A DNA stretch of 64,000 bases, from NCBI GenBank assembly GCA_028554795.2, contig JAPYKE020000277.1, positions 62,001 through 126,000 on the forward strand, in the 5' to 3' direction. Both the position numbers and the translations under genes were made by a program. Each line of letters begins with the position of its first letter. Positions within the stretch are counted from its first letter, which is position 1. Source of the DNA: Sinohyriopsis cumingii (Eukaryota; Mollusca; Bivalvia; Unionida; Unionidae). The notes beneath the pieces were generated by a model. That model was not told the origin of the DNA and searched no databases. It saw only the letters and a list, made by a program, of their open reading frames with translations. Shown here piece by piece: positions 54,502 through 62,686 of this stretch.

Positions 54502-54513
54502 CACTGGACAACA
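54502..54513 (+). repeat. Left terminal inverted repeat of the DNA transposon
   Basis: CACTGGACAACA. It matches the inverted right end at 11 of 12 positions; similarity then falls off and resumes at an inner subterminal block (about 54572-54618). Confidence 0.88.
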
Positions 54514-54718
54514 AATTTTTACAAAAGTCATGTTACTGAAATAAAATTAGTCAATTCTTATCAATTTTTATGTGCTGAACACGAATATGACAGTCAAATT
54601 GCAAAATTGGCTCTAGTTTTTTTGTAATCTGCAAGAAATTAATGTTTACATAACGAAATGCATTCCAATAGTAAAAGGTCAACTGTAATAGCCTACCTAT
54701 AAAAAATCAAGTCATTGA
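54514..54718 (-). other. 3' flank of the transposase inside the transposon
   Basis: AT-rich, non-coding. Contains the left subterminal block and a T-run (about 54616-54624). No canonical polyadenylation signal on the minus strand was seen directly after the stop. Confidence 0.5.
54572..54618 (+). repeat. Left subterminal repeat block
   Basis: Contains GAACACGAATAT followed about 20 bp later by ATTGGCTCT and a T-rich run. The right end has the same two motifs in the same order in inverse orientation, at a similar distance from the tip (about 70 versus 63 bp). Candidate internal transposase-binding sites. Confidence 0.65.
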
Positions 54719-56206
54719 CTACATCTTAGATTTCTTCGCCTGTCTCTTGTACAGCTGTTCGGGAGCATCTGTGAGGAGTGTCCAGCAGTAGTCAGCCAGC
54801 ATTGTAGTGGACCATTTTCCCTGGTATCTTTGTTCCATTGTTGCGATATCTTGATGAAAACGTTCGCCGTGTTCATCACTAACAATACCACAGTTGCTAG
54901 GAAAGAAATCCAAATGGGAATGAAGGAAGTGAATCTTTAGAGACATATTGCAGCCAAGTTTCTTATACTTCATCAACATGTCTTCTACTAGTTCCTTATA
55001 GTTTTCTGCCCTAACATTTCCGAGGAAGTTTGTAGAAACTAGGCGAAAAGCATTCCATGCTTGTTTCGCGTCACCTTCCAGCAAGTTGTTGAACCGGTCA
55101 TCTTTGAAAAGCTCTCGAATCTGAGGACCCACAAAAACTCCCTCTTTAATCTTTGCTTCGCTGAGTCGAGGGAATTTTTCATGCAGGTATCGGAATGCTG
55201 GCAAAGTCCGGTCAATGGCTTTCACGAAGTTCTTCATCAAACCTAGTTTGATGTGAAGGGGTGGTAGCAAGATTTTCTGAGCCTCAACCAGAGCTGGGTG
55301 TTGGATATTCTTCTCTCCAATGGCTACATTCTGCCTGTGAGTCCATTCCTTCCTCATGTAGTGCATTTCCCTTGCTCGGCTATCCCACTCGCATAAGAAA
55401 CACATGTATTTTGTATATCCTTGCTGCAGTCCCATTAAAAGGGCAACTACCTTCAAATCACCACAGAGGTGCCAGCTGTACTTGTTATACTCAATGGAAT
55501 TCAGTAGCTGCCTTAAGTTATCGTATGCCTCTTTCATGTGGACAGCATACGCTACTGGAATAGATGGAAGAATGTTTCCATTGTGCAAAAGCACAGCCTT
55601 GAGACTCAGTTTCGAAGAGTCCACAAATAGTCTCCATTCTTGTGGGTCATGAGTGATTTTTAAAGCATTCATGAGGCCCTCAATATCGGAACAGAATATC
55701 AGATTACTTTCCTTTCTGAAGAAAGGCTCCAATTGCTGGTGGCGCTTTCGATATGCAGTAATTGTGACATCTTCTTCTAGAAGATTCCATTGTTGGAGTC
55801 TTGATCCTAGCAATTCTGCCTTGTTCTTTGATAAGTCCAAATCACGAATCAGGTCATTTAGTTCTTCCTGTGTTATTCTGTGTGGGGTTGATGATGCACC
55901 ACAGTGAAAATCTGGATCACTGCATGCTGATGGACCAGGAGAAGAACAGGTCGACTCACCTTTGTCTTCGTCAGATGAATCAAGAGAATATTCTGCTGGA
56001 GGTTCTGGAATAGGAAGTCCCTCACCATGTGGAACTGGTCTCAATGCAGACGGAATGTTTGGGTAGACTATTCTCGACTTCTTTCGCTTCGTTATTCCGC
56101 CGGAAAGAGGAGGAACCAAGCAGAAGTAACAGTCATTTAGGTGGTTGCTTGGCTCTCTCCACACCATTGGGACTGCAAACGGCATTGATGACCTTTTGCA
56201 ATTCAA
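54719..56206 (-). CDS. Transposase of the unit 10 DNA transposon (main part, 495 codons)
   Basis: The longest frame in the window, ending in TAG at 54721-54719. Its first codon (56206) is TTG, which follows an in-frame TGA; the first ATG is at about 56185. Residues counted from 56206: a CX2C pair (26-29), a basic KRKKSR patch (40-45), a proline- then acid/serine-rich linker (50-105), a helical charged region (110-165), then a likely RNase H-fold catalytic core. Candidate acidic residues are D196 (FVDSSK), D250 (CGDLK) and E448 (DEHGERFH); C269-X2-C272 lies after the second aspartate, and LPPLHIKLGLMKNFVKAI follows. The C-terminus is basic (KKSK). This layout suits a cut-and-paste transposase; the catalytic assignment is inference. 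The frame has no other stop, pointing to recent activity or recent origin from an active copy. Upstream codons 56407-56207 in the same frame belong to the same protein. Confidence 0.88.
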   Translation of the reverse strand: MNCKRSSMPFAVPMVWREPSNHLNDCYFCLVPPLSGGITKRKKSRIVYPNIPSALRPVPHGEGLPIPEPPAEYSLDSSDEDKGESTCSSPGPSACSDPDFHCGASSTPHRITQEELNDLIRDLDLSKNKAELLGSRLQQWNLLEEDVTITAYRKRHQQLEPFFRKESNLIFCSDIEGLMNALKITHDPQEWRLFVDSSKLSLKAVLLHNGNILPSIPVAYAVHMKEAYDNLRQLLNSIEYNKYSWHLCGDLKVVALLMGLQQGYTKYMCFLCEWDSRAREMHYMRKEWTHRQNVAIGEKNIQHPALVEAQKILLPPLHIKLGLMKNFVKAIDRTLPAFRYLHEKFPRLSEAKIKEGVFVGPQIRELFKDDRFNNLLEGDAKQAWNAFRLVSTNFLGNVRAENYKELVEDMLMKYKKLGCNMSLKIHFLHSHLDFFPSNCGIVSDEHGERFHQDIATMEQRYQGKWSTTMLADYCWTLLTDAPEQLYKRQAKKSKM

Positions 56207-56407
56207 TCACTGTGAAAGCTGTGTTGTACATGTAGCACAGCATATATGCGGAGCCCAAGGCTTGTCTTGGTCACCAACCTTGCATCCGAAGTAAAGATGA
56301 TATGCCTTCTTCACTTGAGAATTGATACTTTTCTTCTGGTTGGCAAATGTCACTTCCCCACAAATATAGCAAAAATTGTCCGCGGTATTAACACACTTTC
56401 GAGGCAT
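56207..56407 (-). CDS. Transposase N-terminal zinc-binding part, ended by an in-frame TGA
   Basis: An ATG at 56407 opens 66 codons, closed by TGA at 56209-56207, in the same frame as and directly abutting the main transposase frame. It contains C13-X2-C16, C42, H54, C56, C57-X2-C60; with C26-X2-C29 just after the TGA, this makes one Cys/His-rich, zinc-finger-like N-terminus spanning the stop. The start is supported by the ATG, a TATA-like box about 115 bp upstream and the absence of earlier coding. From memory of related proteins, a tryptophan (TGG) sits at the stop position (Q-W-L-N), so the TGA looks like a single TGG-to-TGA change. The uninterrupted reading would be about 562 codons. Translational read-through or a sequencing error are the alternatives. 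Confidence 0.78.
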   Translation of the reverse strand: MPRKCVNTADNFCYICGEVTFANQKKSINSQVKKAYHLYFGCKVGDQDKPWAPHICCATCTTQLSQ

Positions 56408-56520
56408 TACTGTTCTTTATTGTACGTAAATGGATAAAATAATAAGTTTTATGTAACAGTAGCTTGAACTGTCTCGCACAACGTCTAAAATATTTTAAAT
56501 GCTGAACCTATCTGATTGGG

Positions 56521-56529
56521 CTTTATATA
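56521..56529 (-). promoter_or_regulatory. TATA-box-like motif of the transposase
   Basis: On the minus strand the sequence reads TATATAAAG, close to the metazoan TATA consensus, about 115 bp upstream of the ATG at 56407. A start of transcription near 56495 would leave a leader of about 90 nt. Confidence 0.55.
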
Positions 56530-56641
56530 GTACACTGCTTACGTCAGCTTCAGCAGCCGCCTGGCATTAGTATAATAGGCCTACACATGTATAGTACACT
56601 GCTGACGTCAACTTACTTCAGCAGCCGCATGGCATTAGTAT
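56526..56641. repeat. Imperfect direct repeat with CRE-like sites upstream of the transposase
   Basis: Two copies of a ~50-bp sequence (56526-56573 and 56590-56641), each beginning TATAGTACACTGCT and ending GGCATTAGTAT, separated by 16 bp. Each holds a CRE-like core: TTACGTCAG in the first copy and the full palindrome TGACGTCA (56603-56610) in the second. Only the copy nearer the gene has the complete TATATAAAG. This suggests a duplicated upstream regulatory block; function is inferred from motif and position only. Confidence 0.55.
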
Positions 56642-56644
56642 TGC

Positions 56645-56667
56645 ATTGCATCAGAAAATGATGCAAT
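56645..56667. other. Short hairpin (ATTGCATC/GATGCAAT)
   Basis: Perfect 8-bp inverted repeat with a 7-base spacer, upstream of the CRE-like repeats inside the transposon. It could be a protein-binding site or chance. Confidence 0.35.
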
Positions 56668-56793
56668 CAACTGTGGATGATGTGAGCATGATGGTATTAT
56701 GCAATGTTACATCATTATTCTGGATGTTGCTGCAGTCCTACTGGAGAAATTTACACAGTGAAACATAGAAAATGAGGTATATGAATATCTTCA

Positions 56794-56840
56794 AAACGAG
56801 AGCCAATACAAATTTTTCACGGTTATATTCGTGTTCGGCA
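56794..56840 (-). repeat. Right subterminal repeat block
   Basis: On the minus strand reads GAACACGAATATAACC, then ATTGGCTCT and CGTTTTGA, mirroring the left block. The two blocks are imperfect inverted copies separated from the perfect tips by unrelated sequence. Confidence 0.65.
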
Positions 56841-56889
56841 CACCAAAATACTACAGATTAGGGCCTTTTCAAGTCAGTAATGATTTCAC

Positions 56890-56901
56890 TGTTGACCAGT
56901 G
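56890..56901 (-). repeat. Right terminal inverted repeat of the DNA transposon
   Basis: Inverted copy, read on the minus strand as CACTGGTCAACA. Its inner subterminal partner block lies at about 56794-56840. Confidence 0.88.
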
Positions 56902-56904
56902 TAA
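56902..56904. repeat. Target-site duplication TAA (right)
   Basis: Right copy of the TAA duplication, directly followed by the normal unit sequence TTTAGCGGGG. Confidence 0.88.
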
Positions 56905-59644
56905 TTTAGCGGGGTGTATCCATAACTTGGTAACAAACCGGTTCAAACACTCTTTAGTGCATCGGTAGGCTCCTAATGCGATGTCTCTGACACCGTGTCA
57001 TCTTTTATAATTTCATGTCAGTCTCGAAGACATTACACGTCCATGAGATCCTCTCTGCACAATACCTCGTGAACAAAATATGCCTTTTTCATGTTTTTGA
57101 GCCACCAACAATAATCCATTACATCTTAGGGCGCAGTCCCACATACTCATCGAATGGTTTACCCGGGACTTACCAATAACCTTTCATTTGGCGTTACTAA
57201 ACAACGAATGTTCTTTCGTATAATCGATGGTTTAAAATGCATTTACCAAATATGGTTCAGCCATGTAGGCGTACACATCATTGGTTGTAATATGCAAGTG
57301 CAGCGAGTCACTGTCTGTGCAAAGGATCTTTACCCGATCGCGGTAAAACGCATTGATCTTGTGATAATAACTGTGGTATATCAGCATCTTTGACCAGTCA
57401 ATTGCTAACGATCCGACATATATCTGTGTTCGAAGGTCATATATCATTCAGGATTCAATGGCCAGGTTGGCAACCAGTTTTCGAAGCTTATCTTCTTCAA
57501 TATCAGGGACAAGATCGACTCGGATTCGTTCGCTGAAACAGCATTTTTATGAGCGTGAACAAGTTTTTCTCAAAGTCATTTAAGCTGCTATGCGCAGATT
57601 GCTCGTGATGTTTATATACGGTACGATCCAAGCGTCCTCGCGAAATCTAATCACTTGATGTTGGAGATTTTGAACATGTAATACATAACAGTGTTTGGTC
57701 CTAAGACTTGCTATTAGTTTTGTCCATTGAGTACATTTACTTGCGGCTAAATCAACGACCACGCAATGATATAAGAACAAACAGTTACCAGGCACAGACA
57801 AAGATGCTGGTGCCAGTAGATAATCGTTATGTACATCATATAAATGTTGCTGATATTCTATATCAACTTCAAAGACGTTTCCAAAGTGGCTGCTGATGTA
57901 ATAGTGTACATGTTTTGTATATCAATGTATCTAGGATTAACCCACCGAATCCCACCAACAGGCAACAGTTGGATCATTGCCCAACATTATAGATATTTGA
58001 AATAGATGATTTAACTGTTCGTGGCAGCGGGTTCATACCCGTTTATGTTTGGGTTGTTTGTGAGATCATATCTCTGTCTCGCCATAGAAATCCCATCACA
58101 AAATGAGTGTTATTATACCAACCACAGCTGGCAATATTTATGTCGATAGCGTAACCGCTTTTAATGGGGCAAGAGTCACTAATCGTTTTAATCGATCTCG
58201 CAGCCATTGAGTTGGTTGTAAACGCACACAGTATACAACCCTGAATAACTACGCTTGTCGTTTGAGACCTGCTTAATAACTACAGCTGACACTATCACTC
58301 CTTGAAGCGTTGTAGCGGTCATTCTGGCTATGTCAGCCTTATCAGGTTAAAAATGAAGTGCAGTCCGTTTACGTCCTGCACTCAACCATTGCTGATTTTC
58401 TGCATGTTCTTTGGGCCAGTCAAGACCTGTTATCAACGGCTTATGTTCAATATGCAAACCTATAGTATGTAGGTTCAATTGCAATGACGGAACTGAGTGT
58501 CGGCTCAAGTATAGAAATGTAATAGTCTTTATCGGTGAACGCCGAAATTCTTCGTCGGGCATCATTGCTGATATAGGCAATATTTTACGGGCATGTAGGA
58601 GGATGTTCCATACACCAAACGATATCTATCCGTGCGCGTCGGCGTTCTGAGGTCGACCTCATCCATAACTTTAATACAATCGTGGGACAAGGTGCAGACG
58701 AACCAATCATGTGAAGTATAAAATCCAAGATTGCAATTGAAAGCACTCATTAAACGAAGATAATATTAAAAGGATACAAAAGCGAGACAATATGAAAAGT
58801 ATTCTACAGTTTGAATGTGTACTGAATAGATGAAGCTGCCGTGGAAAGGTTAGCAAGTGCGGAAATGATCACTCATCGGTTTGCTCGAGCATAGTTCGCC
58901 GAACAAGCAATGTGACAAATTTACTTACCAGTACCAAGAAGGACTTCCCCTAGCTGGCTTGATATTCAAACGCATGATGAGTTTTCATTAGGCCGATGTA
59001 TTTATTATTTCTTCCACATTATCGTGTGCATGATCGGAAGAGTCGATCGTACATTATACAAGTATACGCCAACCATTGTTGACGTTGCAAGTAGATACAA
59101 AGAGAATGAGCCGTTGATGTCAGAAGATTCTGCATGTGTTGCAGATACATTAGAACGCATTTATAAACATTCACCATTAACATGGTAACGATAATTACAG
59201 GGGGATCCTGCTAAAGGATTCGTAACTGTTGAGGCGGTGTTGTTCAAAGAGTTCATGTTCGAGTTCGTGGTGGACATGCTAATATACCTACTGACCAAGC
59301 TATTCTGAAACGATTTAATATCGCATTTACACAATTATTATTCGGATATCATTTTAGACAGGAATTGTTGATGAAATGTCTTGAGTGCGGGACAATATCG
59401 AACTAGAACTCGTGGGGGTTACACGCCTGGAGAAGTCTCAGGAATGGCTAAGACATCATTCAATAATGAAATTACACGCATGATTTGAGGAAAATTAGCT
59501 AATACGATACGACAAGAGTCTGTTGCATTTACGCTGAAAATGATCTCACAAACGCCACCATTTCAGACTCACAGAGACAAGTTTATTCGGTATCTGTATG
59601 CACCTGGAGAGGTAGATGGTGGACAATGATGTACTACTGACCCT
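56902..59644. mobile_element. Virus-like fossil segment, unit 10, right part
   Basis: Continuation of unit 10 beyond the transposon: polymerase B about 56958-58258 (-), unassigned to about 59047, integrase about 59048-59644 (+). In its first part it matches units 1 and 9. Broken. Confidence 0.8.
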
Positions 59645-62600
59645 GTGTGTCTATTTGTTTGTTTGTTTTTAACGGCGCACCAGTACTGTTAGGCTATTTA
59701 GCGCCATACAAAAGGTCATATGAAATATAAAATGTTTTATATCGACCAACGATATTAAAACTAAAAAAAAAACGATAAAATGGTAACGGTAATAAATAAG
59801 TCTTCCCGATCTAAATGGTATATGTTAATAAAGGCAGATCAAAAGTTATTGAAGATAATGGACGGAAAGTACATTACATAAAAATGCTCAAGTTGATGGC
59901 ATAAAAGTTATACTTAGAGTAAATGTTCACTGCTTTCAAGAATTATATAATACAAGTGAGGTTTATTGTATCAAAGAGTTCCTTCATGTCATGCACATTG
60001 TAATACTGATTGCGCGTAGGTTGCAGGTCAAAACACTCTATCATAAAATGTTTAACAGTGAATGGTTCATTGCAAGAAACGCACTTTGGTGGGTCTTCAC
60101 CTTTTAGTATGTGGGCGTGGGTTATATGCGTATAACCAATTCGAATTCTTGCAATGACTACCTACTCCCTACGCATAGCTCTGTAGGAAGGAGTCCATTC
60201 TCCTAGGATTGGTTTGATGGCATGAAGTTTAGTATTCACTGCATCATTCCATGATGCCTGCTACTTCTGACGTAAAGTCTCTTTGATACTAGGTTTAAAC
60301 TCATTATATGGTATTTTAAAGTCAGATGGATATTGGAAAAGGGCCATTTTACAGCGCGATCTGCATTTTCATTACCTTTAATACCAACATGGTTAGGTAA
60401 CCAACAGTATACGATATTGTGCGAGGTACTCAGCTTACTATGCTCAGCGAAAAGATTGGTCAACAATGGATTCTCCAATTTTCTATTGTGCAGTGACTGA
60501 AGTACTGATAGGGAATCAGAGAAGATGCTGCTGTTTAAAATGCGTTTATTTTCGATATATTGCAGAGCAAGTTCTATTGTTCTGATTTCGGCTGAAACAA
60601 ATTGATGTGCCATTTGGTAAGCGAACTTGTGTGTTTTCCACTAAAGAAGGCTGCAGCAGCCTTTTCCTCATCCTTTGATCCGTCGGTATAAATTCTTGTA
60701 TAGTTTTTAAATTCGGAGAGTAGTTCATGATAAGAGTTGTGGAAGATGGAAGGGTTTGTCTCGGATTTCTTTCTATCGTGTAGCGTAAAAAGTACTTTTG
60801 GTTGTTTGAGTAGCCAGTGTTTCGGAGATGGACGTTTTCTGAATTTGGTTTATTTTCGTATAAGGCTTTGTATTTGGGTTGAAAAACAGCCGAGAAGGCA
60901 GGGTTCAGAGGGTTTGATCTTAATTTGAGAACATACTGTGTGGAAAGCATTTCCCTACGATGTGATAAAGGTGGTTCGTTCGCTTCAGCGAGGAGGCTTT
61001 CACACGGAGATGTCTTAAATGCTCCTAAAGCGAGTCTTATTCCTTGATGATGAATTGGATCAAGCATTTTCTAGTATGACTTTCTAACTGAACCATAAAC
61101 AAAGCAACAATAGCCCCGTTTGGAGCGAATAAACGTTCTATATAGATGATTTTTCTATCAGCACCCCAGTCAGTGTACACTACTACTTTAAATAGATCTA
61201 GAGATTTTAAGCATTTAGCTTTCAAGATCTTTAGGTGTGGAATAATTGTATGCATGTGCTTTGATCGATAACATATTAGAAAATCATCAACATATAACGA
61301 GCAGTCCACACCAAGAGCTAAACACTTGGTGATGCTATTGATTTTGATGTTGAAAAGCGTCACAGATAAAATACTGCCTGGGACACACCCATCTCTTGCT
61401 CGTGCAGATCTGAGAGGGTACAGCCAACTCGTAGCTTGAATTCTCTGTCTGAGAGAAAGTTTGATATGAATGAGGGCAGACGGCCTTTTAGAGCCAGATC
61501 GTGCAGGTCATTTTAGTATCCCGTACTTCCATGTCGTATCATAGGCCTTTTCTAAATCAAAGAAAACCGCTAATAAATGTTTCTTCTCGATAAATGTTTG
61601 CAGTCTAACCAGATGATCATTGGTGCTCAGGCCATATCGAAAGCCACTTTGGAAAGGAGATTAAAATTGTTAGTTACCAGGTACCATACAAGCCGAGAAT
61701 TAATCATTCGTACCATCGTTTGCACACACAATTTGTGAGTGCAATAGGTCGGTAGTTGGCAGAGTCTGCGCTATCTTTACCTGGTTTGGGAACTGGTATT
61801 ACTGTTGTTTCTTTTCCAACTCTTAGGTACATGTCCAGTAATTCAAAAATCATTGAAGATTTTCTAAAGAGATGTTAATCATGATACTGGAAGGTGTTTC
61901 AAAAATTGGTAATGCATTTCGTCAGGCCCCGTGGATGTATCACGGGCCTTGTCTAAAGCCTCCGTAAGCTCCAGTAGTGAAAACAGTTGGTTATAAGTTT
62001 CTGAGTTGTTGGATGTGAATTTCAAACGTGACTTTTCTTTTTGAGTTTTTAATCTTCATAAGCCTTCTGAATAATTAGATGATGAGGAATTTTTAGAGAA
62101 ACTGTCAGCAAGAATATTTGCTATGTCTCGTTTTGAACTAAAAGTGTCATTGTTAAGTTGCAGATGTCGGAGAGAACTGTGTTTTCTCTTTCCGTTTATT
62201 TTATGAATATTATCCCAAACTTTCGTAATCGAGGAACGAGAGTTTAAAGAAGAATTATATTTCTTCCCTGATGCTCGTTCACTTTCTTTGATTGTGCGGC
62301 GAGCTTTGGCCCGGAGAATACGATATGTACTTAAGTTTTCGGGTGTCGAACGATTGTTAAAGCTTCTCGGCCTTGTCTACTGGCTTCATTACATTCCTTA
62401 GTGACCCAAGGTTTTAGGGTTCTTTTACAGTTCGGTGAGGACTTAGGAATGGATTCCTCTGCGATCTTGATTAATATAGATGTAACATGCTGAATAGGGT
62501 CATTAGTACCATCCCGACCACCCGTCTAGAAGAAGTAGAGGCCAAAGTAGTGGATTGCATCGGAAAGCCTCTCGCTCAACTCCCTGAATCCTTTCCTCCC

Positions 62601-62678
62601 CGTCTCTACTTAGTCGCCTATTAGGACACGTAGTGAGACACGTCGGGCCAATTCTACAACCCCGGACCCGCAGAGGAG
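59645..62678 (-). mobile_element. 5'-truncated LINE, unit 10 (mosaic)
   Basis: Same site, flanked by ACTGACCCT at 59636-59644 and 62679-62687. It carries class B variants at offsets 2995-4457 (as units 5-8), yet the offset 5106 and 5916 variants of units 3 and 4, so the copy is a mosaic. The RNase H piece (60613-60236) has a private N-to-I change near 60330. Confidence 0.88.
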
Positions 62679-62686
62679 ACTGACCC

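Larger units (their letters stand above)
56408..56889 (-). other. 5' flank of the transposase inside the transposon
   Basis: About 480 bp of non-coding sequence holding the TATA-like motif, the CRE-bearing repeat, the short hairpin and the right subterminal block. Confidence 0.55.
54502..56901 (-). mobile_element. 2.4-kb DNA transposon inserted in unit 10, superfamily unresolved
   Basis: Element of 2,400 bp present only in this unit. Its ends are inverted: CACTGGACAACA at the left and, read inward on the other strand, CACTGGTCAACA at the right (11 of 12 match). TAA is duplicated at 54499-54501 and 56902-56904; the uninterrupted target (GGTAATTTAGC) is seen in all other units, so the boundaries are exact. 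It carries one transposase frame on the minus strand, a 5' region with promoter-like motifs and a short 3' region. CACTG termini with a 3-bp duplication resemble the CMC (CACTA/EnSpm) group; TAA also fits PIF/Harbinger-type target choice, but the termini and protein do not look like Harbinger. I recall this protein family as unnamed proteins scattered through arthropod and cnidarian genomes. Confidence 0.93.

Noticed and set aside
55061-56437. Several plus-strand frames of 60-100 codons within the DNA transposon
   Set aside because: All lie opposite the long transposase frame and show no independent signal.
54499-56904. TTAA- or TA-target element (piggyBac or Tc1/mariner)
   Set aside because: The empty site shows a 3-bp TAA duplication, and the termini and transposase do not fit those families.
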